Shown here piece by piece: positions 16,903 to 25,441 of a DNA stretch of 64,000 bases. The notes under the pieces are model-generated. The model saw nothing but the letters and a program-made list of their open reading frames with translations, was not told the DNA's origin and searched no databases. Source of the DNA: Promethearchaeota archaeon Loki_b32. GTDB lineage: Archaea; Asgardarchaeota; Lokiarchaeia; Sigyniarchaeales; SOKP01. The translations under genes were made by a program, and so were the position numbers. Location: assembly GCA_005223125.1 (NCBI GenBank), contig NJBH01000002.1:62001-126000 (forward strand), in the 5' to 3' direction. Every line of letters begins with the position of its first letter. The first letter of the stretch is position 1.

Positions 16903-17457
16903 ATGACCATTATGGGAGATGGAGCAGTAGGAAAAACAACATTAGTACAAGCTCTACTCCGAAAAACAACTAACCACAACCATAATGGTTCGATTAATAA
17001 TGTACTGGAAAATAAGAAAATTTCTCGAACTCCCTTTCTTGAAATTGAATCATGGAATTATAAGGATCTACTTTTTCAGTGCTATGATTTAGCAGGACAA
17101 AGAATTCCGGGAATGCATCCCCTAGATATTTTAAGAAATCAAGTTCTGAATTATATTGATATTTTTATATTTGTTTTTGCGTTAGATCGTTATAAATCAT
17201 TTGAGAATCTAAATAATTGGTTAAGGTTAATCAATCAAGAAAATAGAAAAAAGGCTGAAAATACAGGATTTCTTTTAGTAGGTAACAAAATTGATTTAGA
17301 AAGAAATGTTTCAGGCGCATTGATTCAGACTATAGTTGGTGAGGATAGATATTTTCAAGATTATGTAGAAACAAGTCCTATTTATGGAATAGGAATTAAT
17401 GTGATGTTACAAAAAATTGTCAATATGGGTAAAAAACTCCTTAATTTATGTGATTAA
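16903..17457 (+). CDS. Ras-superfamily small GTPase
   Basis: Small GTPase, 184 residues from ATG 16903. G1 GDGAVGKT lies at 5-12, very close to the N-terminus; G3 is YDLAGQR; G4 is GNKIDLE; G5 is TSPIYG. The start leaves only a minimal first beta strand, and the frame is open upstream to 16810 without a canonical start, so the true protein may be longer. The 74-bp gap to the TPR gene downstream suggests one transcript, and the TPR protein is a candidate effector. No prenylation motif is seen. Confidence 0.85.
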   Translation: MTIMGDGAVGKTTLVQALLRKTTNHNHNGSINNVLENKKISRTPFLEIESWNYKDLLFQCYDLAGQRIPGMHPLDILRNQVLNYIDIFIFVFALDRYKSFENLNNWLRLINQENRKKAENTGFLLVGNKIDLERNVSGALIQTIVGEDRYFQDYVETSPIYGIGINVMLQKIVNMGKKLLNLCD

Positions 17458-17486
17458 GGTTACAATAAAGGTACAATAAAGGTAAT
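17456..17486 (+). repeat. Short tandem repeat between GTPase and TPR genes
   Basis: Three near copies of an 11-12 nt unit (AAGGTTACAATA, AAGGTACAATA, AAGGTAATAATA) directly after the GTPase stop. Function unknown; it may space the two cistrons or be replication slippage. Confidence 0.4.
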
Positions 17487-17494
17487 AATATACT

Positions 17495-17525
17495 CTCATC
17501 TTTTCCAAAAATAAGAGATGAGGTG
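17495..17525 (+). promoter_or_regulatory. Hairpin overlapping the ribosome binding site of the TPR gene
   Basis: CTCATCTTTT (17495-17504) can pair with AAGAGATGAG (17513-17522), including one G-U pair. The GAG at the end of the second arm is the first half of the Shine-Dalgarno GAGGTG at 17520-17525, which lies 5 nt before the ATG at 17531. In the folded RNA the site would be partly hidden, a possible translational switch or coupling to ribosomes leaving the GTPase cistron. The pairing is read directly; the role is inferred. Confidence 0.4.
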
Positions 17526-17530
17526 TTAAA

Positions 17531-19750
17531 ATGACTGAGATCAATTGTAAAATTTGTAATGAAAGAATTAATTTTGATCTAAAAAATCCTGATACTTACA
17601 TCCATAAATCAGAATCGGGCAATTTAATGATTGGCCAATTATTTACTATCCGATTAGAACATCAAACTGATTCAGGTTCCTCACATGTAAATGTGGTTGT
17701 TGTTGATAGAAATGGAGAATATCGTGCACATAAAGATTATTATGAAGAAAAAGTGAGTGTTAAAGGAACTCCAGATCTATGGAATAACCTTCAGCGTTCT
17801 ATTCCATTAGAACTTAGATTATATTTATCTTTAGCAAGTGATGATGAGCAAATAGTTCTTTCCTCATTATCAGAGCCATTCGAAAAAACTCCACTAGAGT
17901 GGTATAAATCCTTAAAAGAATTAAGAGATAATAATCCAAATAGTCAATTAATTACATTTTTAGCTGCAAAATGGGGTTTTATTATAGGAAAAGGTAAAGA
18001 ACTTCTAAACTATAAATATGAACCTAGTTCTTGGAGTTATCCAATATATTTACGGTTACAGGCTAGATTTTCACCTTCCTCAGAATTAATATTGATTGCT
18101 AAGAGAATTGATTTCGAATTTGCTCCATTAATTATTCAATTAGAGGCAGCAGTAGCAAAATCAGAAGTTTTTCTTCGTTTAAGTAATTATGAGCTTTTAG
18201 AAGAATTATTTGATGGATGTCAGGAGAAATGGGGTAATCAAACATCTATCGAAGTAAAGACAGGATTAATGCTATTGCAGGGATATTATGGTTTTAGGTT
18301 ATATTTTCTTGGAAGGATAAATGAAGCCGTAGAAGTAATAGAGCCAGTCTTTAATTTTGGTCAAGTTTTAGGTAACCGTGAAATAATAAGTGTAACTGGA
18401 AATTTTTATGCTGCTGTTAATCAATCTAGTGGAGATTTAGAAAAAGCATTAAAAATTTTCGAAATCGTCTTAAAAGTTAGTGAGGAAATTGGTGATGAAA
18501 GAACTAATGCTGTTATTTCATCGAATATGTCTGTGATAGAATCCAAACAAGGTTTATATGATCAAGCCCTGAAACGCCAAAGAGCGATATTAGAATTACC
18601 AATTGTGAAAGAAGAGTTTTTTATAAGAATATCTTTAATGAGCATAATCGGTGAAACTCTTTTTATTTCCGAACGCTATGATGAATCAGAAGAATTATGT
18701 AAGGAAATACTGTTAGAAGAAAATTTACCTACATACTATAAAACTGATATTCTTTCTACATTGAAAAGAATTGCGGGTAAAACTGACTCTCTTGAGCTAT
18801 TAGATTTTGCAAGAAATTATATTCCAGAGGATTCAGAATTTTTAGATTCACCCGTAGGCCAAATTTTTATGCACGATCTTCAAGCAATTGAAGGTGAATT
18901 GCGGGGCAACTGGTCAGAATTGATAAATCACTTAAAAGAAGAAAGAGAAATTATGTTTAAGAATCAATCAGTTGAGGATGCAAGTGATATCGAAATTAGG
19001 CTAGCAGAAGGTTATTTTAAATATTTTCAAGAAACTGGAAAACTTGAATTCTTGAATCATGCCTATAACCATTTGGATTTAGCAAAAACTATTGCAATAG
19101 AAAATCAAAGTTATTTAGATCTATGTAGATTGGTTATGCTTAAAGGATTGCTAGCAGCCGAAAGTAGATTACCAGCACAAGCGAAAATTTATTTCGAAGA
19201 GGCACTTAGAACCGCACAAGAACATAATTTGTCAGGTTTACAAAAAGAGATAAACGAAAATCTAGAAATGCTAAATACAGGTATTATTGAAAAATCAGCT
19301 GATTCAGTATTACGCAGAATGTTTCAACGATTAACATTCAGAAAGTCTGAAGATAAAAAAACAAAAAAGAAAAGTGTTATTTATTCCCTGTTTATAGGAA
19401 CACAAGATTCTGCTTGGGAAATAATATTACGAAATGAAAAGAGCGGTTCTCTCAATGACACTATTTATCTGTTAGGAATTCATGATCTATGGAATAATAT
19501 ACGGAAAACTATGATACAACAACAGGTAAATTATTTTACCGTTCGTAGAGGTGCTGTATTAATAGAAAATTCAGCTCATTTTCAATTATTTGCCTTATGT
19601 GATCAATTGGATTATCTTACTAGATTAACTATTCAAAACCTCTTACCCGAATTAGAAGATTTCTCTTTCAGGCATATTCCAGAAGAATTAGAAGATAAAG
19701 TGTTGAAAACGCTTAACAAGGATATCGGTAAGTTTTCTAAAGTGGAATAA
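17531..19750 (+). CDS. Large TPR-repeat protein
   Basis: A 739-residue soluble protein. An N-terminal CxxC (CKICNERINF, residues 6-9) begins a beta-rich domain of about 130 residues. A long helical TPR-like solenoid follows to about residue 600 (units such as GDLEKALKIFEIVLKVSEEIGDE and GLYDQALKRQRAILE). A C-terminal domain of about 130 residues ends the protein and echoes parts of the N-terminal one: LYSLFIGTQDSAWEI-type strand and HDLWNNIRKTM beside PDLWNNLQRSI. This suggests the two ends are related and may pair. It sits 73 bp after a small GTPase and may be its effector. Confidence 0.75.
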   Translation: MTEINCKICNERINFDLKNPDTYIHKSESGNLMIGQLFTIRLEHQTDSGSSHVNVVVVDRNGEYRAHKDYYEEKVSVKGTPDLWNNLQRSIPLELRLYLSLASDDEQIVLSSLSEPFEKTPLEWYKSLKELRDNNPNSQLITFLAAKWGFIIGKGKELLNYKYEPSSWSYPIYLRLQARFSPSSELILIAKRIDFEFAPLIIQLEAAVAKSEVFLRLSNYELLEELFDGCQEKWGNQTSIEVKTGLMLLQGYYGFRLYFLGRINEAVEVIEPVFNFGQVLGNREIISVTGNFYAAVNQSSGDLEKALKIFEIVLKVSEEIGDERTNAVISSNMSVIESKQGLYDQALKRQRAILELPIVKEEFFIRISLMSIIGETLFISERYDESEELCKEILLEENLPTYYKTDILSTLKRIAGKTDSLELLDFARNYIPEDSEFLDSPVGQIFMHDLQAIEGELRGNWSELINHLKEEREIMFKNQSVEDASDIEIRLAEGYFKYFQETGKLEFLNHAYNHLDLAKTIAIENQSYLDLCRLVMLKGLLAAESRLPAQAKIYFEEALRTAQEHNLSGLQKEINENLEMLNTGIIEKSADSVLRRMFQRLTFRKSEDKKTKKKSVIYSLFIGTQDSAWEIILRNEKSGSLNDTIYLLGIHDLWNNIRKTMIQQQVNYFTVRRGAVLIENSAHFQLFALCDQLDYLTRLTIQNLLPELEDFSFRHIPEELEDKVLKTLNKDIGKFSKVE

Positions 19751-19794
19751 CCTTGATTTTTAAATTTAAACCAGAGTATAGTAAATTCCTCATC

Positions 19795-19804
19795 TTTTTT
19801 TTTT
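19795..19804 (+). terminator. T-tract terminator after the TPR gene
   Basis: Ten T residues lie 45 bp after the TPR gene stop and just before the convergent cupin gene, a plausible archaeal intrinsic terminator. Confidence 0.4.
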
Positions 19805-19822
19805 AAAAAAGGATACCGTTTC

Positions 19823-20191
19823 TTAAAGGAGTTTTGTTTCTGAAGTAGGAGTTGGCGTCTTTATAACTAAAAATCGAAAAATTTTATCAGATTCATTTAG
19901 TAATGTATGGGAGATTTTAGCTGGACTAAAAATCAATTGATCTTTTTTAACATGTTCTCTTTCTTTTCCAATCTCTACTATTCCATTGCCTTCAAGAATG
20001 TAAAAATTCACATCTACAGGAGTTATATGCCTTTTAAGAGCTTCTCCTGGTTTAAGTTCAATGTGAACAAATGTTGCATGTTCAAAATTAAATAATTTTT
20101 TTATAGCTACTTTATGAGGTGTATCTGCAATTTGAACGTCTTTAATATCTACTATTTTCATTTGTTTTTTACCTTTATTTTCAATTTTCAA
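19823..20191 (-). CDS. Cupin-domain protein
   Basis: Small single-domain cupin, 122 residues from the ATG at 20189-20191, or 112 from the internal ATG at 20159-20161 (MKIVDIKDV). The first cupin motif is HIELKPGEALKRHITPVD and the second FSPAKISHTL; metal-ligand histidines are partly present (KRH, SH). Such proteins may bind small ligands or act as isomerases or dioxygenases; no function can be assigned. It lies convergent to the TPR gene and in the same direction as the HTH_10 regulator upstream. Confidence 0.8.
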   Translation of the reverse strand: MKIENKGKKQMKIVDIKDVQIADTPHKVAIKKLFNFEHATFVHIELKPGEALKRHITPVDVNFYILEGNGIVEIGKEREHVKKDQLIFSPAKISHTLLNESDKIFRFLVIKTPTPTSETKLL

Positions 20192-20284
20192 TAAATAAAT
20201 ATTTAGTTATGCAGTTTAAAATTTAATATTATATAAAGTTAAGAATGAACATCTTCGAGATTAAATTATAATTTAAATCAAGTT

Positions 20285-20926
20285 TTAACTGCTAGATTGG
20301 AGATAACTCTCAGCAAGTCTTTTATAAATTCGTCTCATAGTTTCAGAAAGAGCAGATTTAGATATATGAAGAGTTTTAGCAAACTCGGTTAATGAAATTC
20401 TTCGTGGAATATCAAAATATCCGTTTTTACTTGCGATATTTAATATTTCATTTTGTCTACTAGTGAGTAGTGCAGATTTATAGTAATATCCTATACTCTC
20501 AATAGCAGCTTTAATCCCATTTTTTTCTAATTGTATCATGAAGTGATCTACCTTAAACCGATCTGTAATTGCCTCTATTCTTATTTTCCCTGCTTTTACC
20601 AATATTGGATATATTATTAAAAGCTCAGTTTTTACCAACGCGTTTAATATCCATGGATCTACCACCTTTACATTAAATAATACAAGTTCTTCTCCTTCAA
20701 ATAAAATTTGTGATGAAATTTTAGTTGATTTTTCTTTAAAGTCTGAAATAAATCGTGTAACAGATGGACCATTTATTTGATATAAAGTTAATCCAGTTTT
20801 ATCATCAATAAGAAATTTAGATAAGATATAAAAATTTAACTCAGGATATTTTTTGTTTAATTTAGCTAACCATTTATCTTGAGGTATATCTATTTTAAGT
20901 TTAATTTGAACAATATCTTGAGACAT
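20285..20926 (-). CDS. HTH_10 (Bat-type) transcriptional regulator
   Basis: Archaeal regulator of the bacterio-opsin-activator type, 213 residues. The C-terminal HTH_10 domain (about 155-210) shows the family pattern LTSRQNEILNIASKNGYFDIPR followed by SLTEFAKTLHISKSALSE and a final helix. The N-terminal 150 residues are an uncharacterised ligand-sensing region. It is divergent from the polyferredoxin gene at 21037, with about 110 bp between, so it may control that gene; this is inference from position. Confidence 0.88.
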   Translation of the reverse strand: MSQDIVQIKLKIDIPQDKWLAKLNKKYPELNFYILSKFLIDDKTGLTLYQINGPSVTRFISDFKEKSTKISSQILFEGEELVLFNVKVVDPWILNALVKTELLIIYPILVKAGKIRIEAITDRFKVDHFMIQLEKNGIKAAIESIGYYYKSALLTSRQNEILNIASKNGYFDIPRRISLTEFAKTLHISKSALSETMRRIYKRLAESYLQSSS

Positions 20927-21036
20927 ATTAAAATAAAAAATGCCTTTAAAAATATACTTTACCCGTAAAGGAAGAAAAATTTTTCTCTTTAATCCTTATA
21001 ATTAATTAAAATAAATTAAAAAAATAACTGATTAAA

Positions 21037-21879
21037 ATGATTTTGCAAAATACAGGAATGAAGTTCGATGTGATTACAGCAATTCCCATGTTTATATTAT
21101 GGATTGCTATATCTATCGTGGCTTTAATTTTAATTAATAAAGGAAAATTGAATAAAAAATATAGTTTGATTATTTATGCATTCGTGATTGTTCTTGGAGG
21201 TGTTATCCTAGGTGGTATACCCAATGCTGTTTTACCAATTCAAACTATTCTTTCGACTATTGGAGTGATCAGGCCTATTATTACCATTCTACCTATGATA
21301 ATAATCTTAATAATATTACTACTAACAGTATTATTATTTGGTCGAATATTCTGTGGTTTTGCTTGCCCAGTGGGGGCATTGCAAGAAATTGTTTCAAAAA
21401 TTAACTTTAAGTCTAGCGTCAAAAAGCAAAAAAATGTGAAATATAAAATAGATATTTCTCTAAAAACCGCAACTATTATACGATGGATTCTTTTTGCAGT
21501 TGTTGTTGTATTAACAATTTTCTGGAGTTTTTCAGTCCTACAAATAATAAATCCTTTCACTGGCTTTAAAATTTTTACTAATCCTCTTGTTCCTCTGTTT
21601 TTAATTCCCGGAATTACATTATTGATAGTAACAGTTGCTAGTATTTTCATATATCGACCTTGGTGTAGACTTGCTTGCCCATTTGGTGCATTGTCTTCTA
21701 TAGTTGGTCGTTTTAGCCGAATTAAATACATAAGAACAGAAGACTGTAATGAATGCGGATTATGTGAAAAAATTTGTCCTACTCATCAAGCAGAACAAAA
21801 TAGCAAAAAAGAAGAATGTTATTATTGTAGTAGATGTGTTGATGTTTGTCCTCAGAATTCCATAAAATTGGGAAAATAA
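21037..21879 (+). CDS. Membrane-bound 4Fe-4S polyferredoxin (NapH/NosR-like)
   Basis: Integral membrane electron-transfer protein, 280 residues, about five helices. Two CxxxCP motifs lie at the membrane face (CGFACPVGAL near 108-117 and CRLACPFGAL near 210-219), as in the NapH/MauN/CcoG family. Two C-terminal ferredoxin motifs follow (CNECGLCEKICP and CYYCSRCVDVCP), each for one [4Fe-4S] cluster. It probably moves electrons from a quinone or ferredoxin pool to an unidentified reductase. It is divergent from an HTH_10 regulator. Confidence 0.88.
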   Translation: MILQNTGMKFDVITAIPMFILWIAISIVALILINKGKLNKKYSLIIYAFVIVLGGVILGGIPNAVLPIQTILSTIGVIRPIITILPMIIILIILLLTVLLFGRIFCGFACPVGALQEIVSKINFKSSVKKQKNVKYKIDISLKTATIIRWILFAVVVVLTIFWSFSVLQIINPFTGFKIFTNPLVPLFLIPGITLLIVTVASIFIYRPWCRLACPFGALSSIVGRFSRIKYIRTEDCNECGLCEKICPTHQAEQNSKKEECYYCSRCVDVCPQNSIKLGK

Positions 21880-22033
21880 TATAAACCCAAATTATTTAAA
21901 ACTTTTTTATTTTTTAATTTAAGATGTTTACACTATCGCAGATCTAATTGTTATTCTTAATAACCTACTTATGTAATAATTCCTACTGATTTAAAAAAAC
22001 TAATTTTCTTTAATTTCTATTTGGCGAGTAATT

Positions 22034-22347
22034 TTAGTGTCCATCTTGAACACCTAAAATAATCAAATTTTCAAGACTTTTTATACCTCTTATTTCATTA
22101 GCTTCGATAAATATAGAATCATTCTTTTTTAATTCATATTCTCCGTCTTTACGGGTAAAAATTCCAGAACCTCTAATATTAAAAAAAATACAGCATAAGG
22201 TTCAGTGTGTGGTTGTATTTCTATTCCTTTTTCTAAGCACACACGAACTATATTAAACATTTTTGATTTAATGATTTTTTTTAGAACTGGTTTTTTTGCT
22301 GAAAATATTACATTAGATAATAGATTATCAGAAATCATTTTATTCAC
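22034..22347 (-). pseudogene. Cupin gene broken by a frameshift
   Basis: The start at 22347 (MNKMISDNLL) reads through IQPHTEPYAVFF and then leaves the cupin pattern, ending after 72 codons. Shifting frame in the T8 run (22181-22188 on the plus strand) restores a good cupin C-terminus: NIRGSGIFTRKDGEYELKKN, then DSIFIEANEIRGIKSLENL and a stop at 22034-22036. Together they make a cupin of about 104 residues. A homopolymer indel, either a real mutation or a sequencing error, is the simplest cause. It lies downstream of the ABC-2 exporter genes. Confidence 0.7.
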
Positions 22348-22353
22348 TATTAA

Positions 22354-23154
22354 TTACCTCATATTTTTTTTCATCATCATTTTTTTCTTACTTGCTGTTT
22401 CGGATAATCTCTTAGGCATCGTTTTCTTATGTAAGATGTAATTTACAATAGATAATGATATTATCCAAAAGATTAACATTAAGATGTCAAATTGAACTAA
22501 GAAAAAATTATTCCCCTCCACGCAAAATCTTAATAAATCGGTTAGAAATGTTATGGGTGATAGAAAGGATATGAATACTAAATTGAATGGCATCATTTGG
22601 AGAGGAACAAAAATTCCGCTTATAAATAGTAAGGGGAACTTAATGAGATTCATGATAATCATCACGTCTGAGGTCATATCTGTTGGGTTAGCAGCTACTA
22701 ATAAACCTAATAGTGAACCTAAGATTGACATGAGTCCAATCCCAAAAAACATTAAAAATATAGTTATTAGTGAATTGAATCCAACTGAAAATATTAGTAC
22801 AAAGATAATAGTAATAATTGAAGTAATAAATAATGAATAAAGAGTGGAAGCCAAGATTATCCCTATTAAAATTTCATTCAATGATATCGGAGAAGATAGT
22901 ATCCTTTCTAAAGATTTTTCACGGGTTTCAATTGGTAAGACAACAGGACTAATTGCCGTAGCTGTGAAAAAAGACGTCATTGCGATAATCCCAATAAATA
23001 CAAGATTTAAAGAGATCTTCCTCCCAATAACCCACGAGAGAGTCATAAAGAAAGGAAACATTAAGCCAAAAATCAGTACTGGCCCCTTTTTAATATACAA
23101 GGTTATATTTTTCTTACTTAAAAGCCAAATTCTAGTTAAACTATCCTGGATCAT
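22354..23154 (-). CDS. ABC-2 type transporter permease
   Basis: Membrane subunit of an ABC exporter, 266 residues with six hydrophobic helices. The segment FPLLFISGIFVPLQMMPFNL followed by PITFLTDLLRF is the ABC2_membrane signature near the C-terminus. Its start overlaps the ATPase stop by 4 bp (23151-23154), so the two are one operon. Drug, antibiotic or lipid export is typical of the family; the substrate here is unknown. Confidence 0.88.
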   Translation of the reverse strand: MIQDSLTRIWLLSKKNITLYIKKGPVLIFGLMFPFFMTLSWVIGRKISLNLVFIGIIAMTSFFTATAISPVVLPIETREKSLERILSSPISLNEILIGIILASTLYSLFITSIITIIFVLIFSVGFNSLITIFLMFFGIGLMSILGSLLGLLVAANPTDMTSDVMIIMNLIKFPLLFISGIFVPLQMMPFNLVFISFLSPITFLTDLLRFCVEGNNFFLVQFDILMLIFWIISLSIVNYILHKKTMPKRLSETASKKKMMMKKNMR

Positions 23155-24143
23155 TTAGCCATCCCCTCCTCAGATGTTAGGTCATCCTTTATTAGATGAA
23201 TAAATACCTCTTCTAACGATGTTTCTTTTATTTTTAAATCAGAAATCTTTATGTCGTTTTCCTTTGATGTTTGAAATAAGTTTGATATATCCCTTAAAGC
23301 GTTTGTACTAGAGAATACATAATAACCATTTTTATCTTTAACAAGTTTAACTATTTTGGATAAAATTCTTTCTTGTTCACTGGATATCACGCCGTCAATT
23401 TTAAATAGGATTGTTGAAGTAGATTTAAACTGTTCCCGTAGGGTATCTGGACTCTCATCAGCAATGATTTTTCCCTTATTCATGATTAAAATTCTATCGC
23501 ACATATTCTGAGCTTCCCGCATATCATGAGTAGTAATAAGTATTGTTTTACCTTCCTCTTTCAATTTAAGAATTCGGTTTCTCATTAGATTAACAGAAAT
23601 TGGATCTAAACCACTAGTAGGTTCATCAAGAATTAGAATAGGTGGATCATGTAGTAAAGCAAGACAGAGATTTAAGCGTTGTTTAAGTCCTTTTGAAAGT
23701 GTTTTCGTTTTAAAATACATCTTATCTATTAAATTAAATTGAGTTAAAAGTTTTTTTGAGCGTTTTTCAATCTCATCCTTTGAAATTCCATATATCCCAC
23801 CTGAAAACATGAGGTTTTGCCATACACTGTAATCCGAAAACGCATTGCTAATTTCAGGGACGATTCCAAAATTCTTTTTATATTTAGTTGGATTATGTGT
23901 TATATCATCTCCAAAAATTTCTATTTTTGCATTATTTTCTAATTGAAAAACACCCGTTAATAATCGAATTGTTGTGGTTTTACCGGCACCATTAGGACCA
24001 AGAATTCCAACGATTTCACCTTGATTAATTTCAAAAGAAACATCGTTTACAGCAACAAGGGATCCAAATCTTTTAATTAAGTTTATAACCTTAATAGCAA
24101 CTAATTCTGTAATCAAATTTTGATTTTGAGAAATTTCAATCAC
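23151..24143 (-). CDS. ABC exporter ATP-binding protein (CcmA/DrrA type)
   Basis: ATPase partner of the ABC-2 permease, 330 residues. Walker A GPNGAGKTT is at about 50-58, the signature LSKGLKQRL in the middle, Walker B ILILDEPTSGLDP, and the H-loop ITTHDMREA. The C-terminal 90 residues form the accessory domain common to drug-exporter ATPases. It probably powers export together with the protein at 22354-23154. Confidence 0.9.
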   Translation of the reverse strand: MIEISQNQNLITELVAIKVINLIKRFGSLVAVNDVSFEINQGEIVGILGPNGAGKTTTIRLLTGVFQLENNAKIEIFGDDITHNPTKYKKNFGIVPEISNAFSDYSVWQNLMFSGGIYGISKDEIEKRSKKLLTQFNLIDKMYFKTKTLSKGLKQRLNLCLALLHDPPILILDEPTSGLDPISVNLMRNRILKLKEEGKTILITTHDMREAQNMCDRILIMNKGKIIADESPDTLREQFKSTSTILFKIDGVISSEQERILSKIVKLVKDKNGYYVFSSTNALRDISNLFQTSKENDIKISDLKIKETSLEEVFIHLIKDDLTSEEGMAK

Positions 24144-24293
24144 TTAATCTTTTTTGTTATTATGATATTTTAATTAATATGATTAATTAGGAAAAAAAAA
24201 TATATTTTATCCTTTACATGTAAAACTCATTTAAAAGGAATTATATAAATTTCATTATTCATGAAGTACTTAGCTCTTATAATATAAATAATA

Positions 24294-24325
24294 AATAGGA
24301 TGTTGATTCTTTAATAGAAATTTAA
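24294..24325. repeat. Direct repeat, left copy, at the edge of two PIN modules
   Basis: AATAGGATGTTGATTCTTTA and the following bases match the copy at 26189-26220 (AATAGGATGTTGGTTGCTTA) with few differences over about 32 bp. The two copies enclose both PIN toxin/antitoxin modules. It overlaps the 3' end of the PIN gene at 24322. Confidence 0.4.
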
Positions 24326-24735
24326 GGTTCATTTCTTTCGATTTCGTTAATTATGTCGAAATCGCCATCAAAACTGATAATTTTATTAATTTTATTTTCC
24401 AAAGCACTTGCTGCATGAATAGCATCTCTAGGTTGGATATGGTAATTAGCTATCAAATCTTGCGCTCGATTAATAGTTGTTAGTGATAATTTTACTATTC
24501 TCAGGTTTGGAAAAACAAGAAATTTTTTCCCTTTTTCTATAGCGACATGTATGCCAAGAGTTTTCCTTATTATCCAAATAAATTCATCCCAAGTTAAAAC
24601 TGATGTAAATCCTAATTTTTTATTAGTAATTATCTCTTCTAAAAAGTTTTTAGATTTTTTTGCTTCTTGATCTTTATTAATATCATATAAAATTGGATTA
24701 AGAAATATATTTGTATCAATGTAGACTTTTTCCAT
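24322..24735 (-). CDS. PIN-domain toxin (VapC-like)
   Basis: A 137-residue PIN ribonuclease-like protein. First acidic residue in YIDTNIFLNP (D7); a second acidic cluster in TWDEFIWIIRK; later acids in QPRDAIHAASAL and ISFDGDFDII, giving the four-acid metal site of VapC. The antitoxin gene ends 3 bp upstream. The pair is an AbrB-type VapBC module. The RNA target cannot be predicted. Confidence 0.85.
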   Translation of the reverse strand: MEKVYIDTNIFLNPILYDINKDQEAKKSKNFLEEIITNKKLGFTSVLTWDEFIWIIRKTLGIHVAIEKGKKFLVFPNLRIVKLSLTTINRAQDLIANYHIQPRDAIHAASALENKINKIISFDGDFDIINEIERNEP

Positions 24736-24738
24736 AAT

Positions 24739-24987
24739 TTAATCCTTTGTATATTGCTCGTAGTATAATTTTTTAAAATCTATTTTCTCAGTTAATTTTT
24801 CAGGAGTTTCTAAAAAATCCTTTAAAAATCCTTCCTTATCAGGAGGGAGACTAATTCTTATTTCTTTTTCAATAATCTCTATATAAACTTCACTGCCAGG
24901 TTTAATATTAAGAGCATCTCGTACATCTTTAGGTATAACGACTTGACCTTTTGGACCAACTTTTCTTTTTATTATCATATTTATCAA
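24739..24987 (-). CDS. AbrB/SpoVT-type antitoxin (VapB-like)
   Basis: An 82-residue swapped-hairpin DNA-binding protein: KRKVGPKGQVVIPKDVRDAL and NIKPGSEVYIEI at about 7-40 is the classic AbrB/MazE N-terminus. The C-terminal half is the toxin-binding tail. It precedes the PIN gene by 3 bp. A perfect inverted repeat 9 bp upstream of its start is a candidate operator. Confidence 0.85.
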   Translation of the reverse strand: MINMIIKRKVGPKGQVVIPKDVRDALNIKPGSEVYIEIIEKEIRISLPPDKEGFLKDFLETPEKLTEKIDFKKLYYEQYTKD

Positions 24988-24995
24988 TTTATAAT

Positions 24996-25017
24996 AGTAT
25001 AAATATTAATTTATACT
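24996..25017. promoter_or_regulatory. Palindromic operator candidate of the AbrB/PIN module
   Basis: Perfect 8-bp arms AGTATAAA (24996-25003) and TTTATACT (25010-25017), 6-nt spacer, just upstream of the antitoxin start on the minus strand. A further half-site (CATACT) follows near 25022. The sequence also contains TATA-like DNA, so antitoxin binding could block TBP. Confidence 0.45.
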
Positions 25018-25126
25018 TTTTCATACTAATAATTCTTACTCTATTATATCTATTTTATTTCCAATAATAAAGAAAAACACTTAAAGAGTTTATTTCAAAT
25101 CATTAGATTTCCTAATTCTCCTAGCA

Positions 25127-25441
25127 TTATTTAAAGAGTTTCTTAGATTGCTCAATTTCAGAGATAATTTCCTCTTTAGATTGGTCCGGAGGATGTATAT
25201 TCTCTCTTTGAACATATTCCATTATTTCATAGAGAGACACATTTGCTTGTGAAGCCGCTTCTTGTAAGCTAACAATACCTTTTTTGTATAAATCTGTCAT
25301 CTGTTTTATTTCATACTCTTTTAACTTTTGTAGTATGAATTTCCTTACAAGAGCTGAACGATCGATATTTTCTTTTTTTGCTATTTTTTCTAATTTTTCT
25401 GCATCTTTATCATCTATTCTAGTACTTATAGTTTTACTCAT
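25127..25441 (-). CDS. RHH antitoxin with UPF0175-like C-terminus
   Basis: Antitoxin-like protein of 104 residues from ATG 25441; an alternative ATG at 25456 adds five residues but sits inside the toxin gene. A purine-rich GAGGGAGAAAGAA before 25441 favours that start. The N-terminal STRIDDKDAEKLEKIAKKEN is a ribbon-helix-helix, and the middle (LYKKGIVSLQEAASQANVSL) is UPF0175-like, with a helix-turn-helix look. The order here is toxin first (25434-25940), then antitoxin, overlapping by 8 bp. Confidence 0.8.
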   Translation of the reverse strand: MSKTISTRIDDKDAEKLEKIAKKENIDRSALVRKFILQKLKEYEIKQMTDLYKKGIVSLQEAASQANVSLYEIMEYVQRENIHPPDQSKEEIISEIEQSKKLFK

